6,528 nucleotides of DNA from Ruminococcus sp. UBA5129 (GTDB lineage Bacteria; Bacillota; Clostridia; Oscillospirales; Ruminococcaceae), in contig DHYN01000059.1 of the NCBI GenBank assembly GCA_002414125.1, forward strand, positions 1-6,528, read 5' to 3'. The notes below the pieces were generated by a model that was not told the origin of the DNA, did not search any database, and worked only from the letters and a program-made list of their open reading frames with translations. Below are positions 1 to 6,461 of the stretch, piece after piece; the stretch's first letter is position 1, and each line of letters begins with the position of its first letter. Both the position numbers and the translations under genes were made by a program.

Positions 1-186
1 GAGCTCCTTTGCGAGAGCAACGACTCCCTCAACATCGGTAGCGCCGACTCCGAAGCACTCTGCGTACCTTGATATACCGCCGTTTCCGGGAGTACAATAG
101 ATTTTTCCGACATGACGGCTCTCGGCAAGCTTCATGATGATAGCGTGCTCACGTCCGCCTCCGCCGACTACAAGTATATTTTTCAT
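1..186 (-). CDS. purD: Phosphoribosylamine-glycine ligase (GAR synthetase), N-terminal part only
   Basis: This is the first 62 codons of PurD, which joins 5-phosphoribosylamine and glycine using ATP to give glycinamide ribonucleotide (step 2 of IMP synthesis, cytosolic). The translation begins MKNILVVGGGGREHAIIMKL, the characteristic glycine-rich PurD start (GGGGREHA at residues 8-15), followed by YCTPGNGGIS at about 36-45, the usual second conserved stretch of the N-terminal domain. The family is about 420 residues long, so some 85 percent of the gene, including the ATP-grasp domain, lies beyond the left edge. The ATG at 184-186 is supported by an AGGAGG at 195-200, eight bases upstream. The gene follows the 508-residue lipoprotein gene after only 20 nt, so it is probably in the same transcript. 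Nothing broken is seen in the visible part. Confidence 0.95.
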   Translation of the reverse strand, partial: MKNILVVGGGGREHAIIMKLAESRHVGKIYCTPGNGGISRYAECFGVGATDVEGVVALAKEL

Positions 187-206
187 TGGTGATTCCTCCT
201 AAATAA

Positions 207-1733
207 TTATTCGCCGATGTACTCCACCGATGCGAGCATTTTTTCGATAACTCCCGAGTAGCGTTTGAACGTTTCAGCGGGAGCATCTATACATACTGTG
301 AGAACCTTTCCGTTTTTCTCGATATAATATGTCGATGTGTCCCATGAATCGTGATCATCATCGAAATAATCGAAAACGTAGGAAAAGGTGTTGTCTCCTA
401 TGGTCTTAACTCCGTGATCTATCTTCTCACCGTATTGGTTTTCCTCCAAAGCGGCATAGTAAGTCTTATAGTAAGCCACGTCTTCAGCACGCTCCTCGGG
501 CGTCATGGAGCGTCTGTCTTCCTCCTCGTAGAATGATACACTCACACCGGTAGTCGAGAACCAGAGCGTATCGTCGCTGCCGTAGCTATGTTCCCGCTTC
601 TCAAACATGTTGTTTACCTTGAAGCTGAAGTTCTCTGTGGAATATGTCTCAAGTCTGCCCTCCTCGATAGTGTATATTTCCTCCTTTGAGAGGTCGGAAA
701 ATTCTATCGAGTCAAGTATCTGCTGAATATCGGCTAATATAGCGTCCGTATCGTCAGCCATGCCGTATGAATATGTCACCTGATATATAATTCCGTTGTG
801 CTCGACAAAATTGACGACCCTGTTCATATTGCAGTCGGAGTACATCGAGGTATAATACTTATACTCAAAGGTATATGAATCATCCCCGTTGAATGTCGAG
901 CTCTTAGGCATCTCGGAATAGGTCACCATGCTGCTTTCCTTTTTGCTTTCATATTCGGAATACGCATAGTCCTTGATCGTGGAATGGAAGCTGTCGAGCT
1001 TCGGGGAGATGCTGACAGTTGACCAGAACTCCGAGAGATTCTCCGAGACCTTATAGCGGAATGACACGCTGCCGTTTGATTCATTCTCCTCTTCCTGCGT
1101 TACACTTCGTGCGGGAGCTTCGTACCATCTGTCGCCGCAGCTTACATTGTAGTACTTATTCTCAAAGTCGGTGCCGCCCTCGGGAGGAACGAATGTATCG
1201 GGGAATTCAACGGAATCGAGCAGCTCTGTGCATACCTGCTTTGCAAGCTCCTCGTGTTCCTTATTGCAGCATATGCTCACCGAAAACGTAGTATCACCGT
1301 AGCTGATCGCAAACGAGCTGTAGTAGTCCTTTCCCTCATCAGGCTTGCAGGCGAGCGTCATCTGGGCTATGTCGTAGTTCTCCGACCTGAACACCTCGTT
1401 CACAACGACCTCATCATCGCGGAAAACCGCCTTTGTCAGGTAATCGTTGACGGTCTGCGGAGTCATGCCCTTTCTGCCTAAGGCGACAGGACCGTAGATG
1501 TTTATCTCCATGCCCTTGTATGTATAATTTCTGTCATCGTCTTCCTTTAACGGCTTGAAGTCGCTTCTCAGCTTGTACTTTATACCGCTGCTCGTCTCTA
1601 CGGTCTCATAGCTTTCTGCCTTCTGAAAGACCCATGATGTATTATCGTCATCCTTAGCGCCTTTTCCCTTGCAGGAATAGCACGAAAACGATAACAACAC
1701 TGCTAAAATGGTCGCTGTGATTCTTTTTTTCAT
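207..1733 (-). CDS. Predicted secreted lipoprotein of three tandem repeat domains, unknown function
   Basis: A 508-residue exported protein that I do not recognise as a named family. It starts with a basic MKKR, a hydrophobic stretch (residues 5-17) and cysteines at 18 and 21 followed by KGKG, like a lipoprotein signal peptide, although neither Cys sits in a perfect L-A/S-G/A-C box. The rest is acidic and rich in Tyr, Ser, Asp and Glu. Three segments of about 135-150 residues (roughly 42-177, 193-345, 363-505) each end in a similar motif: ELLDSVEF, QILDSIEF and KMLASVEY. Each also has beta-rich Tyr/Phe-alternating stretches, a layout reminiscent of the PsbP/Mog1-like fold seen in many Gram-positive lipoproteins; that fold is inference. 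The ATG at 1731-1733 has AGGAG at 1741-1745, seven bases upstream. It follows the 357-residue lipoprotein gene by 15 nt and precedes purD by 20 nt, so an operon is likely. A direct role in purine metabolism is not evident. Confidence 0.83.
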   Translation of the reverse strand: MKKRITATILAVLLSFSCYSCKGKGAKDDDNTSWVFQKAESYETVETSSGIKYKLRSDFKPLKEDDDRNYTYKGMEINIYGPVALGRKGMTPQTVNDYLTKAVFRDDEVVVNEVFRSENYDIAQMTLACKPDEGKDYYSSFAISYGDTTFSVSICCNKEHEELAKQVCTELLDSVEFPDTFVPPEGGTDFENKYYNVSCGDRWYEAPARSVTQEEENESNGSVSFRYKVSENLSEFWSTVSISPKLDSFHSTIKDYAYSEYESKKESSMVTYSEMPKSSTFNGDDSYTFEYKYYTSMYSDCNMNRVVNFVEHNGIIYQVTYSYGMADDTDAILADIQQILDSIEFSDLSKEEIYTIEEGRLETYSTENFSFKVNNMFEKREHSYGSDDTLWFSTTGVSVSFYEEEDRRSMTPEERAEDVAYYKTYYAALEENQYGEKIDHGVKTIGDNTFSYVFDYFDDDHDSWDTSTYYIEKNGKVLTVCIDAPAETFKRYSGVIEKMLASVEYIGE

Positions 1734-1748
1734 AATTATTCTCCTATA

Positions 1749-2822
1749 TCATGATGTTTTTGGGTTTGTGATAACGAGTCCGCTCAGAAGCTCCATTGCG
1801 CTATCGAACAGTTCGTCATATGTGTCATCCATGAGCATTATCTGCACCGAGTAAAGAGCCTGATCGGTCTCGAAGAAATACGCATCAATGCACGCTCCGC
1901 TGCTGTGAAGCATATGGATATGATGAGCGTTATAGCCGAACAACTCACACTCCTCATGATCGGGCTTAGCATTCTTCTCGGAAAAACTGTCGTAAGCCGC
2001 TCTTGCGGCAGTCTCGGCGTCAATGCGGCTCGACTTTGAATCGGCGCTGATACGGACAAGCGAATTCATCTCGCCCACGCTGTCAGCCTTGGTGTAGCCG
2101 AAAATGACCGTGCTCTCCTCTACTGCGGAAATACCCCAATTTCCCGCAGATTCTATACTGAACTCCGGACATGTATAGTCGGGAGTCTCGCTGACGGCTG
2201 TCTCATCGTAGGTTACCGTCTCGAGGAGGGCTTGAAACGCCTCCTCATACTGCTTATCGTACTTGCTCAGATATATCGCCATAAACGAGAGCAGCGTACC
2301 CTTTGGACTGCTAATCGTTACAAAGCGTACCTTTGCGTAATCGTTTCCGTTCATCGTTCCCGAAAATTCACAAGCATCAAAGCCGTTTATTTCATACTCC
2401 GACTTCTCGATGCCGACTATATCCTCACCAAAGCTTTTCAGGTAAGCTTCGCCGTAAAGCGACGCCGAAACGCGTACCTCGTCCGTGACCGTTACTCCGA
2501 CAACAGACGATTGGTAGACGTCGTTGATGAGTCTGAACGTATACTTGAACTTATCCGAATATGCTCCGTGGTACGGGCGAAGAGCCTTGCCGATATTGAA
2601 CGAGAAGCCTTTCATCAGGTACTGCTTCTCGTCCTCCGAGACCTCGGTGATCGGCTCGGTGACAGGCTCGGTAGGCTTTTCGGTAGGCTCCTCGATCTCG
2701 TCTATGACCTTTTCGGAGGACTCCTCAGCGACACTGCTCTGCTCCTCGTGCCGACTCCTACAGCCGCCGCATGTCAGCAGTAACGATGCGGCAAGCATGA
2801 TTGGTAAAAGTTTGATTTTCAT
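1749..2822 (-). CDS. Predicted lipoprotein with Pro-Thr-Glu linker and two repeat domains, unknown function
   Basis: A 357-residue predicted lipoprotein. The signal peptide is MKIKLLPIMLAASLLLTCGG followed by Cys21. The residues before Cys21 (C-G-G) match the -2/-1 part of a lipobox but not the usual Leu at -3, so lipidation is likely rather than certain. An acidic, extended linker (about 22-66) includes a Pro-Thr-Glu repeat and probably holds the folded part away from the membrane. Two segments follow (about 67-207 and 215-352), each finishing in a helix-like stretch, QALLETVTY and ELLSGLVI, much like the ends of the repeats in the downstream 508-residue protein; shared ancestry is my inference from this pattern. 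AAAAGGA at 2829-2835, six bases before the ATG, supports the start. It lies 91 nt after the transformylase gene, the widest gap in the cluster, and 15 nt before its companion. No enzymatic motif is visible. Confidence 0.83.
   Translation of the reverse strand: MKIKLLPIMLAASLLLTCGGCRSRHEEQSSVAEESSEKVIDEIEEPTEKPTEPVTEPITEVSEDEKQYLMKGFSFNIGKALRPYHGAYSDKFKYTFRLINDVYQSSVVGVTVTDEVRVSASLYGEAYLKSFGEDIVGIEKSEYEINGFDACEFSGTMNGNDYAKVRFVTISSPKGTLLSFMAIYLSKYDKQYEEAFQALLETVTYDETAVSETPDYTCPEFSIESAGNWGISAVEESTVIFGYTKADSVGEMNSLVRISADSKSSRIDAETAARAAYDSFSEKNAKPDHEECELFGYNAHHIHMLHSSGACIDAYFFETDQALYSVQIMLMDDTYDELFDSAMELLSGLVITNPKTS
2643..2687 (-). repeat. Pro-Thr-Glu repeat encoding the lipoprotein linker
   Basis: Inside the 357-residue lipoprotein gene, residues 46-60 read PTEKPTEPVTEPITE, four Pro-(x)-Thr-Glu units in which Thr is always ACC and Glu mostly GAG, so the DNA is a degenerate 9- to 12-bp tandem repeat. 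Such low-complexity acidic Pro/Thr stretches commonly act as extended spacers between a lipid anchor and a folded extracytoplasmic domain. Unit number could vary between strains. Confidence 0.7.
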
Positions 2823-2913
2823 GTATTATCCTTTTAATATGAATTATCAAAGCGACTCCGTTCGACTCTTTGCATCAGAAACAGAAACGGAACAGCTCCG
2901 GTATGAAATATTA

Positions 2914-4095
2914 TTAGTGGTGGAAAAGTCTTATTCCTGTAAACGCCATAGCGATGTTATACTTATTGCAGGTCTCGATAACGTTGTCATCGCGGATAGA
3001 GCCGCCCGGCTCGGCAATGTACGAAACGCCGCTCTTCTTAGCGCGCTCGATGTTGTCGCCGAACGGGAAGAAAGCATCCGAGCCGAGACATACATCGGTA
3101 TTCTTTGCGAGCCAAGCCTTCTTCTGTTCAACGGTAAACACCTCGGGCTTGACCTTGAATATCCTCTGCCACTCGCCCTCGCGGAGAACGTCCTCATACT
3201 CATCGCCTATATAAACGTCGATAGCGTTGTCACGGTCGGCACGACGGATATCGTCAACGAACTGAAGTCCCATTACCTGCGGAGACTGTCTGAGCCACCA
3301 GTTGTCAGCCTTCTGACCTGCGAGACGTGTGCAATGTATTCTCGACTGCTGACCTGCTCCGATGCCGATAGCCTGACCGTCCTTGACGTAGCATACCGAG
3401 TTGGACTGAGTGTACTTGAGAGTGATGAGCGAGATCATAAGGTCGTCAAGCTTGTCGGCAGGAATCTCCTTATTATCGGTAACGATATTGGAAAGAAGCT
3501 CCTTATTGATGTCGAGCTCGTTTCTTCCCTGCTCGAAAGAAACTCCGTACACCTGCTTTGTCTCGAGCGGAGCAGGAGTGTAGCTCTCGTCTATCTTAAG
3601 GATGCAGTATGTGCCCTTTCTCTTGGACTTGAGAATTTCGAGAGCTTCCTCATCGTAATCGGGAGCGATGATACCGTCGGATACCTCACGCTGTATCATC
3701 TTAGCCGTGCATACGTCAACCTTATCGGAAAGCGCAATGAAATCGCCGTATGAGGACATTCTGTCAGCGCCTCTTGCTCTCGCGTATGCGCTTGCAAGGG
3801 GTGTAAGCTCACCGAGATCGTCCACCCAGTATATCTTTTTGAGGTCGTCTGAGAGCGGTCTGCCGATAGCTGCACCCGCAGGCGAAACGTGCTTGAATGA
3901 TGTAGCGGCACAAACGCCCGTTGCCTTTTTAAGCTCCTTAACGAGCTGCCAGCCGTTGAAAGCGTCGAGCAGGTTGATATAGCCCGGCTTGCCGCAGAGC
4001 ACCTCTATCGGGAGCTCGCTTCCGTCAGCCATATAGACTCTTGACGGCTTCTGATTCGGGTTGCAACCGTATTTTAACTGCATTTCATTTGACAT
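2914..4095 (-). CDS. purH: Stand-alone AICAR transformylase (PurH C-terminal activity only, eukaryote-like type)
   Basis: Phosphoribosylaminoimidazolecarboxamide formyltransferase: it transfers the formyl group of 10-formyl-tetrahydrofolate to AICAR, giving FAICAR, the penultimate step to IMP. At 393 residues it has only the transformylase part; the MGS-like IMP cyclohydrolase domain of about 200 residues that begins ordinary PurH is absent. Visible motifs are LKYGCNPNQ (7-15), SFKHVSPAG (66-74) whose Lys68-His69 match the catalytic Lys-His pair of the family, AYARARGADRMSSYGDF (103-119), KYTQSNSVCY (227-236), GIGAGQQSRIHCTRLAG (244-260), SDAFFPFGDN (339-348) and C-terminal RLFHH. From memory these are nearly the same as in human ATIC and differ from E. 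coli PurH. I chose the ATG at 4093-4095 (MSNEMQ) because AAGGAGG lies eight bases upstream; an in-frame extension to 4131 would run past that site into the previous gene. Ring closure is presumably done by the PurO-type enzyme encoded two genes upstream. Confidence 0.96.
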   Translation of the reverse strand: MSNEMQLKYGCNPNQKPSRVYMADGSELPIEVLCGKPGYINLLDAFNGWQLVKELKKATGVCAATSFKHVSPAGAAIGRPLSDDLKKIYWVDDLGELTPLASAYARARGADRMSSYGDFIALSDKVDVCTAKMIQREVSDGIIAPDYDEEALEILKSKRKGTYCILKIDESYTPAPLETKQVYGVSFEQGRNELDINKELLSNIVTDNKEIPADKLDDLMISLITLKYTQSNSVCYVKDGQAIGIGAGQQSRIHCTRLAGQKADNWWLRQSPQVMGLQFVDDIRRADRDNAIDVYIGDEYEDVLREGEWQRIFKVKPEVFTVEQKKAWLAKNTDVCLGSDAFFPFGDNIERAKKSGVSYIAEPGGSIRDDNVIETCNKYNIAMAFTGIRLFHH

Positions 4096-4103
4096 GATAA
4101 TGT

Positions 4104-4110
4104 CCTCCTT
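4104..4110 (-). promoter_or_regulatory. Ribosome binding site of the AICAR transformylase gene, overlapping the previous stop codon
   Basis: AAGGAGG, a full Shine-Dalgarno match, lies eight bases before the ATG at 4095. Its first two A residues are the end of the TAA stop (4109-4111) of the upstream lipoprotein gene. It decides the start of the transformylase and means ribosomes finishing the lipoprotein stop directly on this site, an arrangement typical of translational coupling. Confidence 0.9.
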
Positions 4111-5029
4111 AATTATAAAATTCATATTCATATTCTGTATATTCCGTATATGATGCTTCCTCGCCGAATACGAAGTATTCTTCCTTTATAAGGCGGTTTT
4201 CGGAATTATAGGTATATTTTGTTAACTGCGGAAAATCTGAACCAGCGTATGTAGCATCAATGCTTGCTGTATTGCCGTTGTCATCATAGGTGTAACGCTT
4301 AGTGTAAATTAATAAATCTTTTTTAAAGTTTTTTTCGACCAAGATCCTGCCGTCTGAATCATATTCATATTCATAGGTTGAAATGTAACCTCTGTTAGAG
4401 TTGACATAGTTCATTTCCGTCCGCAACGGATTTGAATGCTCGTCATAGGTAGATACCGAAGTATACCACGGCTTACCGTTATGTTGGTAGCAGAATGTTT
4501 TATTCAGGACGGTTTTATCATTTCTGTACTCAATTTGACAATGCGACTGAATATCATCTAATGAAGAAACCGAATTAGATTCTGCTATTGTACCATCGTC
4601 ATTGTATTTATAGGAATAGGAACAGTCAAACGTCGTTGCCCATTCATCATTTGAATCCTCTGTCGGTTGAGAAAAAAGATAAATACAATTGTCATGCTCA
4701 TTGAAAAATCTGAAGCATATAGTTGAAAGCTTACCCTCGATATATTCCAGCTCCGTCTGTCGGTAAACGGCATTTTCGGGAACTTTAATATCAAAATCCT
4801 CCGCAGTAACTTCTGTCGGAGCAGTCTGCTCCCCGATCGTTTCCTCGTCGGCAGTTGCTTCTGCCGTAGTATTTTCAGCGGCGGTGACTTCTGTAGGAGC
4901 TTCTATTCGGTCGAAAACCGATCCTGCTCCGGACGCTTTCTCCGATGAAGTTTCTGAACCGCAGGCAGTGAGAAAAACAGAGCATACTGCTGCCGTCAAT
5001 ATTATTTTACGGATGCTTCTGACTTTCAT
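4109..5029 (-). CDS. Predicted lipoprotein with YD-like repeats, unknown function
   Basis: A 306-residue predicted lipoprotein. MKVRSIRKIILTAAVCSVFLTAC has a basic N-terminus, a hydrophobic core and a good lipobox (L-T-A-C, Cys23). A Ser/Thr/Glu/Ala-rich linker (about 24-80, with APTEVTA at 44-50 and APTEVTAED at 70-78) precedes a Tyr-rich domain. Five segments resemble RHS/YD-type repeats: YSYKYNDDGTIAES (138), STYDEHSNPLRTE (193), YEYEYDSDGRILVE (219), RYTYDDNGNTASI (245) and KYTYNSENRLIKEE (271); such repeats form extracellular beta structures. It is far too short for an RHS toxin and carries no toxin tip. The ATG at 5027-5029 follows the cyclohydrolase stop by 10 nt but has no clear Shine-Dalgarno sequence; a TTG at 5086 would add 19 residues inside the previous gene and spoil the signal peptide, so I reject it. 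Sampled 60-base lines are 33-43 percent G+C against about 55 percent in the neighbouring transformylase. It sits between the two genes for the last IMP steps; function unknown. Confidence 0.85.
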   Translation of the reverse strand: MKVRSIRKIILTAAVCSVFLTACGSETSSEKASGAGSVFDRIEAPTEVTAAENTTAEATADEETIGEQTAPTEVTAEDFDIKVPENAVYRQTELEYIEGKLSTICFRFFNEHDNCIYLFSQPTEDSNDEWATTFDCSYSYKYNDDGTIAESNSVSSLDDIQSHCQIEYRNDKTVLNKTFCYQHNGKPWYTSVSTYDEHSNPLRTEMNYVNSNRGYISTYEYEYDSDGRILVEKNFKKDLLIYTKRYTYDDNGNTASIDATYAGSDFPQLTKYTYNSENRLIKEEYFVFGEEASYTEYTEYEYEFYN

Positions 5030-5039
5030 GTTGTAAAAA

Positions 5040-5753
5040 TCACTTATTCTTATTAACAATGCGAGTCTCAACCGTACCGTCCTCAAGATTCACATAGCGT
5101 ACAAAGAGCGAGACCTTGTTATCCTCGTTGAGATTTGTCCAGAGCATATCGGTGAACTCGTCAATGCTGCCCGAAATTCCCACAAGCTTCGGCTCGCCCT
5201 CAAAGCTCGGGAGCGGATTTCCGTCACCCATATATGTGTGGATGAAGTGACCCTCGCCGCTGATAGGGTTATTGTAGCTGAATGTGTATCTCTGGCACGA
5301 ATCGGGATTGCCGTTAGCGCTCTTGAGAATAGACATGGCGTAGTTGAAGCCGCCGTCATCGAAGCGGAGGATTCCCGAGATACGGGGCGTATAGTTGGGA
5401 GCATCGTCCTCGAACTCTCTTGTACGGAGGGACTGCTCAAATGTAAACTGCTTGTCCATAAGCTCGTAGATAGTGTCGGTCTGGTCGCCGTTTGTAACGA
5501 TGAGCTTGCTGCCGAGCACTCTCACGGGAGCATAGATAATGAGGTGGGGATCGGAGAGCTTGCTCGGATCGAACGCCTGAGTACGGATTCCGTCACCGTC
5601 CTCAACGAAAACGCGGTTTCGGCTGTTCTCGCTTCTTCCCATGATGAAGTATCCCGTAACAGCGTACTTTCCGTCTGACGACTTGCCGATAACGATACCT
5701 CTTCCGGGGTAAGCGTTAGAGCTGAGTTCCTGTGCAAGATCAAGTTTTTTCAT
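5040..5753 (-). CDS. purO: IMP cyclohydrolase, PurO-type
   Basis: Closes the ring of FAICAR to give IMP, the last step of de novo purine synthesis, in the cytosol. The 237-residue protein matches the PurO-like IMP cyclohydrolase family (COG3363, first known from methanogens and also common in Clostridia), which is unrelated in fold to the cyclohydrolase domain of PurH. Recognisable conserved stretches are AYPGRGIVIG (14-23), YFIMGRSENSRNRVFVEDG (35-53), APVRVLG (75-81), NGDQTDTIYE (88-97), DDAPNYTPRISG (116-127), SILKSANGNPDSCQRYTF (141-158) and HTYMGDGNPLPSFEGEP (172-188). It appears complete, ending in RIVNKNK as I recall for clostridial homologues. AAAGGAGT at 5761-5768, seven bases before the ATG, supports the start. 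It lies 37 nt after purN and 10 nt before a lipoprotein gene. Its presence beside a transformylase lacking this activity is strong support for the assignment. The symbol follows the archaeal enzyme. Confidence 0.93.
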   Translation of the reverse strand: MKKLDLAQELSSNAYPGRGIVIGKSSDGKYAVTGYFIMGRSENSRNRVFVEDGDGIRTQAFDPSKLSDPHLIIYAPVRVLGSKLIVTNGDQTDTIYELMDKQFTFEQSLRTREFEDDAPNYTPRISGILRFDDGGFNYAMSILKSANGNPDSCQRYTFSYNNPISGEGHFIHTYMGDGNPLPSFEGEPKLVGISGSIDEFTDMLWTNLNEDNKVSLFVRYVNLEDGTVETRIVNKNK

Positions 5754-5790
5754 AGTGATTACTCCTTTATGAATTATAGTTTTTTAACCT

Positions 5791-6417
5791 TTATTCCTTT
5801 ACATAAGCCCTTCCGTCAACGATGTCTATCCTGTCCTCGCAGAAGAGCGAAACAGCCTTCGGGAGGAGCTTCCACTCGACATTCTCCATTATCCTTTTCT
5901 GGAGCACTTCGGGCGTATCACCGCGCTTTACATCGACAGTGCCCTGAAGGATTATCGCGCCTGCATCGGCTTCCTCGTTAACGAAATGTATAGTAGCTCC
6001 AGAGACCTTTACGCCGTACTCAAGAGCCTTTTCGTGTACCTTGAGTCCGTAGAAGCCCTCACCGCAGAATGACGGTATGAGCGCAGGGTGAACGTTGATG
6101 ATCTTATACGCATAAGCCCTTGTGACACACTCGTCAAGTATCGTCATAAATCCTGCAAGAACCACAAGATCTGCCTTTTCCTCATCAAGAGCCGCAAGGA
6201 CAGCCTTGCTGTAGCTCACGCTGTCGGAAAAATCCTTTCTCGGTATGACCCTTGATGCAATGCCGTTGTTTTTCGCTCTTTCGAGAGCATACGCATCGGG
6301 CTTCGAGGAGATCACGCAGGTGATCCTTCCACCGTGTATCTCTCCTGCACGCTCAGAGTCGATGAGCGCCTGAAGGTTCGTACCGCCTCCCGATACGAGC
6401 ACAACTATATTTTTCAT
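5791..6417 (-). CDS. purN: Phosphoribosylglycinamide formyltransferase (GAR transformylase)
   Basis: Transfers formyl from 10-formyl-tetrahydrofolate to glycinamide ribonucleotide, giving FGAR (step 3 of IMP synthesis). At 208 residues it has the normal length of the folate-dependent enzyme. The phosphate-binding start VSGGGTNLQALID (8-20) is intact; the catalytic trio is visible as Asn108 and His110 in INVHPALIPSF (107-117) and Asp151 in EADAGAIILQ (149-158), corresponding to Asn106, His108 and Asp144 of the E. coli enzyme. GEGFYGLKVHEKAL (119-132) is the usual substrate-loop region. GGAGGAAG at 6421-6428 lies six bases upstream of the ATG. It is the first gene of the visible cluster, preceded by a candidate promoter and an inverted repeat, and is followed 37 nt later by the IMP cyclohydrolase gene. 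Both this enzyme and the AICAR transformylase draw on the same folate one-carbon pool. Confidence 0.97.
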   Translation of the reverse strand: MKNIVVLVSGGGTNLQALIDSERAGEIHGGRITCVISSKPDAYALERAKNNGIASRVIPRKDFSDSVSYSKAVLAALDEEKADLVVLAGFMTILDECVTRAYAYKIINVHPALIPSFCGEGFYGLKVHEKALEYGVKVSGATIHFVNEEADAGAIILQGTVDVKRGDTPEVLQKRIMENVEWKLLPKAVSLFCEDRIDIVDGRAYVKE

Positions 6418-6433
6418 TTTCTTCCTCCAAATC

Positions 6434-6446
6434 AGAACATTTTCGG
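6434..6446 (-). promoter_or_regulatory. Weak PurBox-like dyad at the presumed transcription start of purN
   Basis: The minus strand reads CCGAAAATGTTCT, containing CCGAAAAT and, inverted and overlapping it, CAGAACAT. Each differs by one base from the core CCGAACAT of the B. subtilis PurR box. The position around the expected transcription start would suit a repressor. True PurR sites are usually two boxes about 17 nt apart upstream of the promoter, so this is only a weak suggestion. Confidence 0.2.
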
Positions 6447-6447
6447 T

Positions 6448-6456
6448 ATCATACCA
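6448..6456 (-). promoter_or_regulatory. Candidate extended -10 promoter for purN
   Basis: On the minus strand the bases read TGG-TATGAT, an extended -10 element (TGn) with a hexamer one base off TATAAT. A start of transcription near 6441 would give a leader of about 23 nt holding the purN ribosome site. No good -35 is present at the expected place (TCTATC at 6471-6476), which is tolerable for an extended -10. If real, purN can be transcribed separately from any gene further upstream. Confidence 0.4.
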
Positions 6457-6461
6457 ATCAT

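Noticed and set aside
2524..3753. A long open frame on the plus strand (over 400 codons) opposite the transformylase and part of the lipoprotein gene
   Set aside because: It is antisense to a clearly identified conserved enzyme, runs across a gene boundary, lacks a recognisable family pattern, and is explained by few stop codons opposite G+C-rich coding sequence.
4096..4131. Upstream start (MNMNFIIKEDII...) for the AICAR transformylase
   Set aside because: The extension overlaps the lipoprotein gene and contains the ribosome site of the downstream ATG; homologous proteins begin close to the LKYG motif.
4323..4336. A-AAA-AAC slippery heptamer in the right phase for -1 frameshifting in the YD-repeat lipoprotein (codons 232-234)
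   Set aside because: The -1 frame ends almost at once (CTT then TAA at 4323-4325), no clear stimulating structure is visible, and A-runs are common in an AT-rich gene; a deliberate truncated product cannot be supported.
4109..5029. An RHS/YD-repeat toxin
   Set aside because: The protein is only 306 residues, has a lipoprotein anchor, few and degenerate repeats, no RHS core motif and no variable C-terminal toxin domain or immunity gene next to it.
5030..5086. An upstream TTG start for the YD-repeat lipoprotein
   Set aside because: It would lie inside the cyclohydrolase gene and put 19 arginine- and leucine-rich residues before an otherwise normal lipoprotein signal peptide; the ATG at 5027-5029 gives a proper N-terminus.
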